From NCBI RefSeq assembly GCF_023736155.1, contig NZ_JAMLJJ010000001.1:62001-126000 (forward strand): a stretch of DNA of 64,000 nt, read 5' to 3'. The notes beneath the pieces are model-generated. The model ran no database searches. It had not been told where the DNA came from and worked only from the letters and a program-made list of their open reading frames with translations. Below, piece by piece: positions 1 through 8,833 of this stretch (the first letter of the stretch is position 1; each line of letters begins with the position of its first letter). The DNA is from Larsenimonas salina. Lineage in GTDB: Bacteria > Pseudomonadota > Gammaproteobacteria > Pseudomonadales > Halomonadaceae. A program made the position numbers and the translations under genes.

Positions 1-2212
1 CGCGCGGCATCTCTTCGAGCAGCTTGTTGTAGCGCTGCAGCGGGTTATCCCGGTTGCCGTCTTCCCATGTGTCCCAGGTCAGCTCGGTCAACCGGCTGCG
101 CAGTGGGGTATCACTTGAAATGGCCTGTGCGATGCTTCGGGCGTCGTCGTCCTGTGGCGGGCGATGGCGGCGGCCACGCGGGAAGATAATGACCTTGAGC
201 GTGCGGGCCATGGTTCGGTTCGGCAGGTTGCCGAGAAATTCGATCAGCGCCTTTTCGGCCAGATAAAACAGGCGCATGAGGCTGAAGTCCAGAAGCGTTC
301 GCTCGCCGTCGACCAGCGTTCGTTCGTCGGCCTGTTTGATGACCATCGATGCCAGATAGAGATTCGACAGCACATCGCCAAGCCGGGCCGAGAGCATCTC
401 GCGGCGCTTGAGCTGACTTCCGAGCGAACCCATGGCTGCATCGGCGCACAGGGCGAAGGCCGAGCTCAGACGGTCGATGGCGCTGACGTGCGGGGCAAGT
501 ACAGCGTCGAATTCCCGATGCTTCCGTGAAATCCCAAGGCCCTGGATCAGGCTGCGAGCGGCGTTGCCGGCGACGAACCCGAGGTGGCTGAACACGGCGC
601 CATCGAAACCGATCAGGTCGTCCTCATCCTTGGCGGCCAGTTCTTTCAGAACGTAGGGGTGGCAGCGGATGGCGCCCTGGCCAAAGATCATCAGGCTTCG
701 GCCCATGATGTTGGCGCCTTCAACCGTGATCAAGACCGGCGTTGCGGCAAAGGCAAGGCCGATGTAGTTGCGCGGGCCGAGCGTGACGGCGCGGCCGCCG
801 TGCACGTCCATGGCATCGATCATGATCTCGCGGGCCATCTCGGTCAGGTGGGTCTTGAGAATGACCGAGGGCACCGCTGGCTTTACGCCGTGATCGATCA
901 TGTTGGCGGTGTGCATCACCGCGGCCTGGGCGATGTAGGCGCGGCTGGCGATGCGTGCCAGCGCTTCCTGAACGCCCTCCATTTCCGCAACCGGCTGATT
1001 GAACTGGCGGCGAATGCGGGTGTAGCCGCCGGCGAGGCCGACCATGTAACGGCCTTCGCCGCTGGAGCCTGAGGGCAGGGTGATGCAGCGCCCGATCGAG
1101 AGGCATTCGACCAGCATGCGCCAGCCCTGGCCGGCCATGTCCGGGCCGCCGATGATCCAGTCGAGCGGGATAAACACGTCCTTGCCGCGAATCGGGCCGT
1201 TCATGAACGGGCTGCCAATGGGGTGGTGGCGCCGGCCGATCGCCATGCCCTCGGTTTCACGAGGAATCAGGGCGCAGGTGATGCCGATGTCTTCCTGCTC
1301 GCCGAGCAGGTGGTCGGGGTCGAACATGCGAAAGGCGAGCCCGACAACCGTCGCGATCGGGGCGAGCGTGATCCAGCGCTTGTCGAAGGTGAGGCGAATG
1401 CCCAGGCGTTCTTCGCCGTCGAACAGTTGTCGGCAGACAACGCCGACGTCTGGAATGGAGGTCGCGTCACTGCCCGCGCGCGGTCCGGTCAGGCCAAAGC
1501 AGGGGATTTCCCGACCATCGGCCAGGCGGGGCAAATAGTGGTTTTTCTGCTCGTCGGTGCCGTACTTCATCAAGAGCTCGCCCGGGCCGAGCGAGTTGGG
1601 CACGCCCACGGTCACCATCAGGGTTTCATCGATCGAGAGCTTTTGAAGCACCGCCGACTGCGCTCGCGCCGAAAAGCCGAGACCGCCGTATTCCTTGGGA
1701 ATGATCATGCCGAAAAAGCGTTCTTTCTTCAGGTACTCCCAGAGTTCGGGCGGGAGGTCGGCACGCTCGCGGGATATTTCCCAGGCGTTGCACATGCTGG
1801 CGGCCACCGAGCACTGATTGTCCAGAAAGGCCTGTTCGTCGTCGGTGAAGTCGGGCAGGCGCTGGTCGCGAAGCCGCCCCCAGTTCGGCTGACCGCTGAA
1901 CAGCTCACCGTCCCAGAGCACGGTGCCGGCTTCGAGCGCAATACGCTCGGTGGGCGATACCCGCGGAGCAACCTGCTTGAACAGCCGAAACAGGCGAGGG
2001 GTCAACCAGTGGCGGCGTACGTTCTTGAGCCCGCATAAGGCAAGCACCAAACCGATGATCAGCCAGAGCACACCGATGACCCAGCACTGAAGGACCAGGG
2101 CAAGGGCACCTGCACCAAAGAAAAGCGCTATTTGGGGTTTGACGCCGAGCTCGCGGGCCATCATCCATAGACTTAAGCCAAGCGTTGCCACGAAAATGAG
2201 GGCGGTTGTCAT
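1..2212 (-). CDS. fadE: Acyl-CoA dehydrogenase FadE, C-terminus cut by window edge
   Basis: First step of fatty-acid beta-oxidation: oxidises acyl-CoA to trans-2-enoyl-CoA with FAD. The reading frame is open from 2212 to the window edge, giving 737 residues of a protein usually a little over 800. The first ~65 residues are hydrophobic (MTTALIFVATLGLSLWMMA), as in the large membrane-associated FadE family, followed by an acyl-CoA dehydrogenase core with IIPKEYGGLGFSARAQSAVL, FGLTGPRAGSDATS and ITVEGANIMGRSLMIFGQGA (Glu near residue 498). The start is fixed by AAGGAG six bases upstream of the ATG. It lies downstream of betA on the same strand but is separated by a terminator, and a PsrA-like palindrome lies just upstream. 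The family call is secure; chain-length preference is not visible. Confidence 0.93.
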   Translation of the reverse strand, partial: MTTALIFVATLGLSLWMMARELGVKPQIALFFGAGALALVLQCWVIGVLWLIIGLVLALCGLKNVRRHWLTPRLFRLFKQVAPRVSPTERIALEAGTVLWDGELFSGQPNWGRLRDQRLPDFTDDEQAFLDNQCSVAASMCNAWEISRERADLPPELWEYLKKERFFGMIIPKEYGGLGFSARAQSAVLQKLSIDETLMVTVGVPNSLGPGELLMKYGTDEQKNHYLPRLADGREIPCFGLTGPRAGSDATSIPDVGVVCRQLFDGEERLGIRLTFDKRWITLAPIATVVGLAFRMFDPDHLLGEQEDIGITCALIPRETEGMAIGRRHHPIGSPFMNGPIRGKDVFIPLDWIIGGPDMAGQGWRMLVECLSIGRCITLPSGSSGEGRYMVGLAGGYTRIRRQFNQPVAEMEGVQEALARIASRAYIAQAAVMHTANMIDHGVKPAVPSVILKTHLTEMAREIMIDAMDVHGGRAVTLGPRNYIGLAFAATPVLITVEGANIMGRSLMIFGQGAIRCHPYVLKELAAKDEDDLIGFDGAVFSHLGFVAGNAARSLIQGLGISRKHREFDAVLAPHVSAIDRLSSAFALCADAAMGSLGSQLKRREMLSARLGDVLSNLYLASMVIKQADERTLVDGERTLLDFSLMRLFYLAEKALIEFLGNLPNRTMARTLKVIIFPRGRRHRPPQDDDARSIAQAISSDTPLRSRLTELTWDTWEDGNRDNPLQRYNKLLEEMPR

Positions 2213-2232
2213 AGAGCACTCCTTGGATCGAA

Positions 2233-2248
2233 TCAAACGATCGTTTGA
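2233..2248. promoter_or_regulatory. Perfect 16-bp palindrome, PsrA-like operator of fadE
   Basis: TCAAACGATCGTTTGA is perfectly self-complementary and lies 21 bases upstream of the fadE start codon. It contains CAAAC-N4-GTTTG, matching the motif known for the TetR-family fatty-acid regulator PsrA of pseudomonads. Binding by a PsrA or FadR-type repressor is inferred from motif and location. Confidence 0.6.
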
Positions 2249-2330
2249 ATGCACTGTAGTCGAGGATAGACCGCGAAACCAGCCCTGCTAAAGATGTATA
2301 AAGTTTCTAATACGCGCAACCACGAGGCGT

Positions 2331-2355
2331 AAAAAAGCCCGCACGTGGCGGGCTT
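2331..2355 (-). terminator. Intrinsic terminator after betA
   Basis: AGCCCGC (2336-2342) pairs with GCGGGCT (2348-2354) around a 5-base loop. On the minus strand the hairpin is followed by a run of T. It lies 20 bases past the betA stop and separates bet transcription from fadE. Confidence 0.85.
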
Positions 2356-2374
2356 GGTCGGTATGCTGACGGCA

Positions 2375-4063
2375 TCAGCTCTGGCGCTTGGGCGTACTGC
2401 GTGCCGGGCGGCCGTCGGCCTTGAAGTAGGGCGCGTCGGATTTCGGCAGCGGCTGGCGGCCACGAACCTTGTCGGCGAGTTTTTCCGCCATCATGATCGT
2501 GGTGGCGTTCAGGTTGCCGGTCACGATCACGGGCATCAGCGAGGCATCGATAACGCGCAGTCCCTCCATGCCGTGTACCTGGCCGTCGCTGTTGACCACC
2601 GCCATCTCGTCATCGCCCATTTTACAGGTGCCGCAGGGGTGATAGGCGGTTTCGGCGTGTTCGCGTACGAACGCATCGAGGGCTTCATCACTTGTGACGT
2701 CGGCGCCCGGCGAAATTTCAGGACCGCGGAGTTCATCCATTGCCGGCTGATTGATGATGTCTCGAGTCAGACGGATTGCGGCGCGAAACTCTTCCCAGTC
2801 GCGTTCTTCGGCCATGTAGTTGAACAGGATGCTCGGCGCGGCGTGCAGGTCCCTTGAGCGCAGTTTGACGCGGCCACGGCTGTTAGAGCGCATCGAGCCG
2901 ACGTGGGCCTGGAATCCGTGGGCCTCGACCGCGCTCTTGCCGTTGTAGCTGATGGCGATCGGCAGGAAGTGATATTGCAGGTTCGGCCACTGCTCACTGT
3001 CGTCGCTTCGAATGAACGCGCCGGCTTCGAACTGGTTGCTGGCGCCGATGCCCTGGCCTTTTACCATCCACTCTAGCCCGATCTTGGGCTGGTTGTACCA
3101 CTTGAGCGCAGGGTAGAGCGAAATCGGTTTCTTGCATTCGTACTGGATGTACATTTCTAGGTGGTCTTGAAGGTTCTTGCCAACGCCTGGCAGCTCATGA
3201 ACCACATCGATGTCCAGCTCCTTGAGCCACTGCGGATCGCCCACACCCGAGCGTTGAAGGATCTGAGGTGACGCAATGGCGCCAGCGCACAGCAGTACTT
3301 CCTTGCGTGCTCGGACTTCTTTCTTCGTTCCTTTCTGTTCAAAGGCTACACCCACCGCACGCTTGCCTTCGAACAAAATGCGATCGGTCGTTGCGTGCAC
3401 CTCAATGGTCAGGTTATCGCGGCCCTTGGCCTGATCGAGGTAACCGCGCGCGGTCGAGGCGCGCCGCCCATTCGGTGTGGTGGTTCGGTCCATCGGACCA
3501 AAGCCTTCCTGCTGCTGGCCGTTGAGGTCGTCGGTTTCCGGATAGCCTGCATCCACACCCGCTTGAACGAAGGCGTGGAACAGAGGGTTGTTGCCTTTCT
3601 TGGGCGTTGCCACGCTGACCGGGCCGTCACCGCCGTGATAATCGTTCGGACCAATATCGCGGCTTTCTGCCTTGCGGTAGTAGGGCAGGCAGTCGGCGTA
3701 GGTCCAGTCCGAAAGGCCAGGTTTGGTGGCCCAGTTGTCGAGGTCCATAGCGTTGCCGCGGATATAGCACATGCCGTTGATCAGCGATGAGCCACCAAGG
3801 CCTTTGCCGCGACCACACTCCATCCGGCGATTGTCCATATGGGGTTCCGGGTCGGTCTCGAACGCCCAGTTGTAGCGCTTGCCCTGCAGCGGGTAGGCGA
3901 GTGCTGCCGGCATCTGGGTGCGAAAATCGAACCGGTAGTCCGGGCCGCCGGCTTCGAGTAGTAGAACGGTCACATTCTTGTCTTCGGTCAGCCGGGTGGC
4001 AAGCACGTTGCCGGCCGAGCCGGCCCCAATGATGATGTAATCGAATTCCTGGCGATCTGCCAT
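2375..4063 (-). CDS. betA: Choline dehydrogenase
   Basis: Membrane-associated flavoprotein of the GMC oxidoreductase family that oxidises choline to betaine aldehyde, the first step of glycine betaine synthesis from choline. The 562-residue product starts [18 protein letters not shown], with the FAD-binding GxGxxG at residues ~13-18, then the GMC signature [20 protein letters not shown] near residue 85. The frame extends 22 codons upstream, but the ATG at 4063 is preceded by an AGAGGA ribosome site and fits the family N-terminus. Last gene of betI-betB-betA, with an intrinsic terminator directly downstream. Probably co-regulated by BetI. Confidence 0.96.
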   Translation of the reverse strand: MADRQEFDYIIIGAGSAGNVLATRLTEDKNVTVLLLEAGGPDYRFDFRTQMPAALAYPLQGKRYNWAFETDPEPHMDNRRMECGRGKGLGGSSLINGMCYIRGNAMDLDNWATKPGLSDWTYADCLPYYRKAESRDIGPNDYHGGDGPVSVATPKKGNNPLFHAFVQAGVDAGYPETDDLNGQQQEGFGPMDRTTTPNGRRASTARGYLDQAKGRDNLTIEVHATTDRILFEGKRAVGVAFEQKGTKKEVRARKEVLLCAGAIASPQILQRSGVGDPQWLKELDIDVVHELPGVGKNLQDHLEMYIQYECKKPISLYPALKWYNQPKIGLEWMVKGQGIGASNQFEAGAFIRSDDSEQWPNLQYHFLPIAISYNGKSAVEAHGFQAHVGSMRSNSRGRVKLRSRDLHAAPSILFNYMAEERDWEEFRAAIRLTRDIINQPAMDELRGPEISPGADVTSDEALDAFVREHAETAYHPCGTCKMGDDEMAVVNSDGQVHGMEGLRVIDASLMPVIVTGNLNATTIMMAEKLADKVRGRQPLPKSDAPYFKADGRPARSTPKRQS

Positions 4064-4156
4064 AAAGGGATTCCTCTTTATCTTTATCAGGTCGTCGGTT
4101 CGTTCAGACAAGTGTGGCCGGAGCAGCATCGCCGCGCCGGCCTCACGATGGCGGGC

Positions 4157-5626
4157 TTAGAACGCGGATTCGAACGGGCCCATCTCGATCTGAACCGATT
4201 TGATGCGGGTGTAGTGGCCGAGAGTAACCAGTCCGTTCTCACGTCCCACGCCGGACTGCTTGTAGCCGCCGACCGGCATTTCGGACGGAGAATCGCCCCA
4301 GGTATTGACCCAGCAGATACCGGCTTCTATCTGATGGATGACGCGGTGGGCACGGTTCAAGCTTTCGGTGAACACGCCCGCAGCAAGGCCATACTCGGTA
4401 TCGTTTGCTCGACGAATCACTTCTTCTTCATCGTCGAACGCCAGTACCGACATGACCGGTCCGAAAATTTCTTCGCGCACGATGCGCATGTCATCGGTGC
4501 AATCGGTAAAGATCGTGGCTTCAACATAGGCACCCTTGGTGAAGTCGCCGTCGGTCATGCGGTTGCCACCGGTCAGAAGGCGCGCGCCTTCCTGCTTGCC
4601 GAGCTCCATGTAGGACAGCACTTTTTCCATGTGCTCGAAGCTGACCAGCGGGCCGAAATTGGTCGCGGCGTCGAGCGGGTCGCCGGCCTTGATGTTCTTG
4701 ACGCGCTCGAGCAGTTTTTCCTCAAACGTGTCCTTGATGCTGCGTTCGACGAACACGCGAGTGCCGTTGGTGCAGACCTGACCCGTGGAATAGAAGTTGG
4801 CCATCATTGCACCATCGACCGCGCGGTCGAGATCTGAGTCGGCGAAAACGATCAGCGGCGATTTGCCACCGAGTTCCATGGTGACTTCTTTAAGCGACGA
4901 GGACGCTGAAGCTGCCATGACCTTTTTGCCCGTGCCGACCTCGCCGGTAAAGGAAATCTTGTCGATGCCTTTATGTTCAGTGAGCATCGCGCCTACGCGG
5001 CCATCGCCTTGAACCACGTTGAACACACCGGCAGGCAGACCGGCTTCTTCGAAGATCTCGGCAAGCTTCATTGCAGTCAGCGGTGTGACTTCGCTCGGTT
5101 TGAACACCATGGAGTTGCCGGTGGCGAGCGCCGGTGCCGATTTCCAGCAGGCAATTTGGATCGGGTAGTTCCACGCACCGATGCCCGCGCAAACGCCGAG
5201 CGGCTCACGGCGGGTATACGCGAAGGAGTCTTCGCGAAGGGGTATCTGCTCGCCTTCAACCGCAGTGGCAAGGCCTGCGTAGTACTCGAGTGCATCGGCA
5301 CCGGTGACGATGTCCACCGCGGTGGTTTCGCTCATGGCTTTGCCGGTATCGAGGGATTCAAGCTTGGCAAGTTCATCGTTACGCTCGCGAAGGATCGCAA
5401 CCGCGCGTCGCAGAATGCGTGAGCGCTCCATGCCGGTCATCGCGCCCCATACTTTTTGACCCACACGTGCAGCTTCTACTGCACGGTCGATGTCATCCTG
5501 TGAGGCCTGTTGAACGGTTGCCAGTACTTCGCCGGTGGCCGGATTGATCGTTTCAAAGGTTTCACCAGAGGTGGCATCGACTTGTTTGCCACCGATGTAA
5601 AGCTTTTGAGTCTCAAAAACGCTCAT
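4157..5626 (-). CDS. betB: Betaine aldehyde dehydrogenase
   Basis: Soluble NAD(P)-dependent aldehyde dehydrogenase converting betaine aldehyde to the osmoprotectant glycine betaine. The 489 residues align along their length with the BetB family: [20 protein letters not shown] in the cofactor domain, the general-base Glu in [11 protein letters not shown], and the catalytic Cys in [14 protein letters not shown] (around residue 286). The ATG at 5626 follows GGAG at good spacing; an in-frame ATG at 5641 lacks such a site. It lies between betI and betA on one strand, so the pathway gene order is betI-betB-betA. Confidence 0.96.
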   Translation of the reverse strand: MSVFETQKLYIGGKQVDATSGETFETINPATGEVLATVQQASQDDIDRAVEAARVGQKVWGAMTGMERSRILRRAVAILRERNDELAKLESLDTGKAMSETTAVDIVTGADALEYYAGLATAVEGEQIPLREDSFAYTRREPLGVCAGIGAWNYPIQIACWKSAPALATGNSMVFKPSEVTPLTAMKLAEIFEEAGLPAGVFNVVQGDGRVGAMLTEHKGIDKISFTGEVGTGKKVMAASASSSLKEVTMELGGKSPLIVFADSDLDRAVDGAMMANFYSTGQVCTNGTRVFVERSIKDTFEEKLLERVKNIKAGDPLDAATNFGPLVSFEHMEKVLSYMELGKQEGARLLTGGNRMTDGDFTKGAYVEATIFTDCTDDMRIVREEIFGPVMSVLAFDDEEEVIRRANDTEYGLAAGVFTESLNRAHRVIHQIEAGICWVNTWGDSPSEMPVGGYKQSGVGRENGLVTLGHYTRIKSVQIEMGPFESAF

Positions 5627-5641
5627 GAATGCTCTCCACAT

Positions 5642-6283
5642 TTATAAATGTCTGTTTGCTACGTGTTTAAGGGAACTGGAAGCGACGGTGCGTGTCGTAG
5701 AACCTAGCAGCCTTTCATCGATGTAGTCGAAAGCGATATGAATCGCTCGGGCAGTGTTCAGCCCCTCAGGCGCCAGGGCACCTCGGAGCCAAAGCCCATC
5801 GATCAGTGCTGCCAAGCCGCGAGCCGCCTCTTGGGCGCTGTCTCGCGAAAGATGCTTTTGAAACTGAAAACACAAGTTTGAATAAAGTCGTCGATCATTG
5901 ACGCGCTGTAGTCGCATCAGATCTTCCCGATGCATGCTGGTCGCCCAGAAGGCCAGCCAGGTTTTCATGACGCAACGGCTAATCTGTGTCGAATCAAAAT
6001 TGGCTTCTACAATGGCTTTAAGGTGTGCCCTCGCGTCTTGAGTGCCGATAGCAGCGCGCCGCTTGCTGATAGTAATGCCCAATTCAGACAGGACGTAGCG
6101 CATTGTGGCTTCAAGAAGGCCATCCTTTCCGCCAAAGTAGTGGCTTATGATGCCGGTCGAGACGCCAGCTGTTCGTGCAACGCGCGCGATGGTCGTATCA
6201 GCAAGCCCCGCTTCATCGATGGCTTGCATCGTGGCATTGATAAGTTGATGACGTCGGATAGGTTCCATTCCCACTTTGGGCAT
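5642..6283 (-). CDS. betI: TetR-family choline-responsive repressor BetI
   Basis: DNA-binding repressor expected to control the bet operon and to be relieved by choline. The 213 residues start [19 protein letters not shown], with the TetR helix-turn-helix at ~25-48 ([21 protein letters not shown]) and the BetI ligand domain beyond ([37 protein letters not shown]). The ATG at 6283 has AAGGAG seven bases upstream; the extra eight in-frame codons upstream are not needed. First gene of the bet operon, preceded by an AT-rich promoter region with a palindrome that may be its own operator. No betT transporter gene is adjacent. Confidence 0.94.
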   Translation of the reverse strand: MPKVGMEPIRRHQLINATMQAIDEAGLADTTIARVARTAGVSTGIISHYFGGKDGLLEATMRYVLSELGITISKRRAAIGTQDARAHLKAIVEANFDSTQISRCVMKTWLAFWATSMHREDLMRLQRVNDRRLYSNLCFQFQKHLSRDSAQEAARGLAALIDGLWLRGALAPEGLNTARAIHIAFDYIDERLLGSTTRTVASSSLKHVANRHL

Positions 6284-6334
6284 GTTAGCTCTCCTTAGCC
6301 TTGTCAAAAAAATACTTCATCACTTATCGCCTTG

Positions 6335-6362
6335 AGTCTATCAATTTTTATTGAACATTCAA
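6335..6362 (-). promoter_or_regulatory. Candidate betI promoter
   Basis: On the minus strand TTGAAT (6362-6357) and TAGACT (6340-6335) are separated by 16 bases, upstream of betI. The -35 element falls inside the palindrome at 6350-6363, a layout that would let a bound repressor block polymerase. Prediction by eye only. Confidence 0.45.
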
Positions 6363-6363
6363 T
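6350..6363. promoter_or_regulatory. Palindrome, probable BetI operator
   Basis: ATTGAACATTCAAT has 6-base arms (ATTGAA/TTCAAT) around a 2-base centre, 67 bases upstream of the betI start. It resembles the ATTGAA-N2-TTCAAT type repeats associated with BetI. Assignment rests on position and symmetry. Confidence 0.6.
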
Positions 6364-6467
6364 TTAAAAAGGAGATGGCTTTTGGGGCGTTGTCTTGTTG
6401 CGTAGATGAAACAGGCCGACGATGCTCTAGTATACCATGATTTTTGAGCTTTCTTGTAGAAGAGGGC

Positions 6468-6495
6468 TTGCACTATCGTATCAAACGTGTAAAAT
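6468..6495 (+). promoter_or_regulatory. Promoter of tRNA-Met
   Basis: TTGCAC (6468-6473), a 16-base spacer and TAAAAT (6490-6495) precede the tRNA by 13 bases. The bases after the -10 are GC-rich (GCGCGCC), the discriminator typical of stringently controlled stable-RNA promoters. Confidence 0.65.
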
Positions 6496-6508
6496 GCGCG
6501 CCGTTGTT

Positions 6509-6585
6509 GGCTACGTAGCTCAGCTGGTTAGAGCACATCACTCATAATGATGGGGTCCCCTGTTCGAATCAGGGCGTAGCCACCA
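6509..6585 (+). tRNA. tRNA-Met (CAT), elongator
   Basis: 77 nt including encoded CCA. Acceptor GGCTACG pairs with CGTAGCC, the D-arm and T-arm (TTCGAAT) are intact, and the anticodon loop CTCATAA carries CAT. The body matches the elongator rather than the initiator type. An identical gene lies at 16276-16352 on the other strand. Confidence 0.96.
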
Positions 6586-6623
6586 CGCCAACGTAGAGAT
6601 GGCGTTTCAGGAACATAAGAGGG

Positions 6624-6651
6624 TTGACCTCTTCCTCGAAATCCTTATACT
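6624..6651 (+). promoter_or_regulatory. Promoter of the tRNA-Asn pair
   Basis: TTGACC (6624-6629), a 16-base spacer and TATACT (6646-6651), followed by a GC-rich discriminator, 22 bases before the first tRNA-Asn. It suggests the Asn pair can be transcribed separately from tRNA-Met. Confidence 0.65.
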
Positions 6652-6673
6652 ACGCCGCGTACTTAAAGGTTGT

Positions 6674-6749
6674 TCCCCGATAGCTCAGTTGGTAGAGCAA
6701 ATGACTGTTAATCATTGGGTCACAGGTTCGAGTCCTGTTCGGGGAGCCA
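6674..6749 (+). tRNA. tRNA-Asn (GTT), copy 1
   Basis: 76 nt with encoded CCA. Acceptor TCCCCGA pairs with TCGGGGA, discriminator G; the anticodon loop CTGTTAA carries GTT. Identical to the copy that starts 101 bases downstream. Confidence 0.96.
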
Positions 6750-6774
6750 TTTAACGTACACTGCACCAAGTTGT

Positions 6775-6850
6775 TCCCCGATAGCTCAGTTGGTAGAGCA
6801 AATGACTGTTAATCATTGGGTCACAGGTTCGAGTCCTGTTCGGGGAGCCA
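6775..6850 (+). tRNA. tRNA-Asn (GTT), copy 2
   Basis: Sequence-identical to the preceding tRNA-Asn with a 25-base spacer. The bases just upstream (GTTGT) also repeat, so the pair looks like a tandem duplication. Followed by a short hairpin and T-run. Confidence 0.96.
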
Positions 6851-6856
6851 TCTTCT

Positions 6857-6876
6857 AGATCGCATGATCTTTTTTG
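6857..6876 (+). terminator. Weak intrinsic terminator after the tRNA-Asn pair
   Basis: AGATC (6857-6861) pairs with GATCT (6866-6870) around GCAT and is followed by a run of T. The stem is only 5 bp, so efficiency is uncertain. From here to 7078 I see no gene, only AT-richer leader sequence. Confidence 0.5.
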
Positions 6877-7078
6877 TTTTCACTGAGCCAACGATTGTTG
6901 CGTCTCGGTTTTTTTACGTTTGGTACTTTCCTTTTCTATAACGTGCGGGTCATTTTCAATGACGCCGGGCGCGTGTTCTCTCGCCATTTTCATGGCTCAT
7001 GACGCTTTCCTGATTCTTTTTGTCGCGAGATAGCTACGACCTTTGACTAAGTCGGCTCACGTAGCGTTTTTCGATTTA

Positions 7079-7091
7079 GTTATGATATAAC
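7079..7091. promoter_or_regulatory. Zur-box-like palindrome before ABC importer operon
   Basis: GTTATGATATAAC has GTTAT/ATAAC arms and differs at one position from the gammaproteobacterial Zur core GTTATANTATAAC. It lies 36 bases upstream of the first importer gene and overlaps -10-like TATGAT (7081-7086); no good -35 is visible. Zinc control is inferred from this motif alone. Confidence 0.5.
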
Positions 7092-7127
7092 GTTTTCGCG
7101 TTTTTCAGGGTTCATCGGGAGTCTTCT

Positions 7128-7976
7128 TTGACATCATCAGCATACGACTCGGTCCTCGAGGTCGAGGATCTTTGTATCCATCTGGGCGGTCGTATGGTGG
7201 TAGATCATCTGACCTTTCGGCTCGGGGTGGGGGAGCGCATGTGCCTGCTTGGCCCATCCGGGTCGGGAAAATCCCTTACCGCACGTGCGCTGCTTGGCCT
7301 TTCCTCGCCCCGGGCGTCGGTCTCGGGAGCGATCCGAATCAACGGCATCGATGTCAGTGCGCGCAAGGCAATGCAGCGCCCTGAAACGGCTCGGGTCGGC
7401 ATGGTGTTTCAAAACACCCAGGCGGCCCTGAACCCGCTGGTAACGGTGGGCGCTCAGCTGCGCGCGCCGTTTATCCGTTTTCACGGCATGAGCCAGCGTG
7501 ACGCCCATCAAGCGGCGGTTGAACTGTTGGGGCGGATGAGGATCGAGGCGCCTGAGCAGGTCGTGCAACGAAGCTCCGGGGAGCTTTCCGGCGGGCAGCG
7601 TCAGCGTGTTTGCCTTGCACTGGCGCTGGCCTGCCGGCCCTCGCTTCTGGTTGCCGATGAGCCGACTACCGCACTCGATGTACTCGCCCAGGCGGAGGTT
7701 CTGACGCTTTTGAGAGAGTGCACCGGTACTGAGATCACGCCTTCATTGCTGTTCATTTCCCACGACATGAGCGCCGCCGCACAGCTTTGTGAGCGTGCGG
7801 TCATTCTCGATGAAGGGCATCTGGTCGAGGAGGGCGCGCTTGATGCCATCATGGCCAGGCCCGCGCACCGGTTCTCGAAGTCACTGGTCGCGGCAATCAA
7901 GGAGCACGCGTTACCCATTTCTCAAGGCACGGTCTTGAAAGACGATGCGCGCTCGAGGTGTGCATGTCAGGCCTAA
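7128..7976 (+). CDS. Dpp/Nik/opine-type ABC importer ATPase 1 (DppD-like)
   Basis: Cytoplasmic ATPase of an importer in the peptide/nickel/opine class. The 282 residues contain Walker A GPSGSGKS near residue 42, a Q-loop (MVFQNTQAALNPL), the signature SSGELSGGQRQRV near 150, Walker B with LLVADEPTTALDV and the switch His in LLFISHDMS. It starts at TTG (7128) after GGGAG; no nearby ATG retains the N-terminal strand. It overlaps the second ATPase gene, so the two are probably translated together and pair as a heterodimer. First gene of the operon ATPase-ATPase-binding protein-fused permease. Substrate is unknown; a Zur-like site upstream suggests a zinc-related one. Confidence 0.85.
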   Translation: MTSSAYDSVLEVEDLCIHLGGRMVVDHLTFRLGVGERMCLLGPSGSGKSLTARALLGLSSPRASVSGAIRINGIDVSARKAMQRPETARVGMVFQNTQAALNPLVTVGAQLRAPFIRFHGMSQRDAHQAAVELLGRMRIEAPEQVVQRSSGELSGGQRQRVCLALALACRPSLLVADEPTTALDVLAQAEVLTLLRECTGTEITPSLLFISHDMSAAAQLCERAVILDEGHLVEEGALDAIMARPAHRFSKSLVAAIKEHALPISQGTVLKDDARSRCACQA

Positions 7977-8782
7977 ATGAGCTCAACGATGACGGCTCAC
8001 TGCTCAAAATCGAGGCTCTTGAGAAATCCGTGACGCTCCCGGGGCCGTTCTGGACAAAAAAAACGCGGCGACGCACGCTCGATTCGGTCAGTTTCAGCAT
8101 CTTTCCAGGCGAACTGATCGGGCTTGCCGGGGTCTCTGGCGCCGGCAAGACCACGCTTTTGAACATGATGCTGGGCCTTGATCGCGCCGATGCCGGGCGC
8201 ATCGTCTGCGAGGGTCAAGTCATTACGCCGGGTTCCGTGCGGGCGCTGCGCTGGTATCGACGGGCCGTTCAATACATTCCACAAGATCCTGCGTCATCGC
8301 TTGATCCGCGCATGACGGTCAGGGCGCTGATTCGCGAGCCGCTCAAGCGGCTCAAGATCGAGGCCGATCACACCGCCCGCGTCGATGAGGCGCTCGAACA
8401 CGTCGGGCTGTCGCCGGAGTTTCTGGATCGTCGGCCCGATGAGCTGTCGGGAGGCCAGGCCCAGCGCGTGGCGATCGCCCGCGCCATCGTCGTGCGTCCG
8501 AAACTTTTATTGGCCGATGAGCCGTTGAGCGGGCTCGACCTGCCGATGCAGGCCCACATCACCGACGTGCTGAAACGCCTCAATCACGAGGCCGGCATCG
8601 GGCTGTTGCTCATTTCCCACGATCTATCGGTGGTATGCCGCCTGTGCCAGAGAACGATCATTCTTGATGGCGGCGCCATCATCGAAGACCGCTCGACGCC
8701 TGAGCTTTTTGATGCGCCGGGCCACAAGCGAACGATTGCGCTGATCGATGCCGCGGCGGGGTATCGATCAAGCGCGCAATGA
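7964..8782 (+). CDS. Dpp/Nik/opine-type ABC importer ATPase 2 (DppF-like)
   Basis: Second ATPase of the importer, 272 residues. It shows Walker A GVSGAGKT, the Dpp/Opp-typical QYIPQDPASSLDPRMTV, the signature PDELSGGQAQRVAIARAI, Walker B LLLADEPLSGLDL and LLISHDLSVV. The ATG at 7964 follows GAGG at good spacing and overlaps ATPase 1 by 13 bases; a GTG at 7958 is the alternative. It ends directly before the binding-protein region. Compared with typical DppF/OppF (over 300 residues) it is short at the C-terminus, where the oligopeptide/dipeptide C-terminal extension would lie. Confidence 0.85.
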   Translation: MSGLNELNDDGSLLKIEALEKSVTLPGPFWTKKTRRRTLDSVSFSIFPGELIGLAGVSGAGKTTLLNMMLGLDRADAGRIVCEGQVITPGSVRALRWYRRAVQYIPQDPASSLDPRMTVRALIREPLKRLKIEADHTARVDEALEHVGLSPEFLDRRPDELSGGQAQRVAIARAIVVRPKLLLADEPLSGLDLPMQAHITDVLKRLNHEAGIGLLLISHDLSVVCRLCQRTIILDGGAIIEDRSTPELFDAPGHKRTIALIDAAAGYRSSAQ

Positions 8783-8833
8783 ATGCCCAATCTTTTCCCT
8801 TTACGTGATGTAGTTACAGGAGAGCGAACCAAG

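Noticed and set aside
6509-6585. tRNA-Met as an integration (att) site for the importer segment
   Set aside because: No integrase gene, no direct repeat of the tRNA 3' end, and the second copy is a complete gene in opposite orientation with its own promoter.
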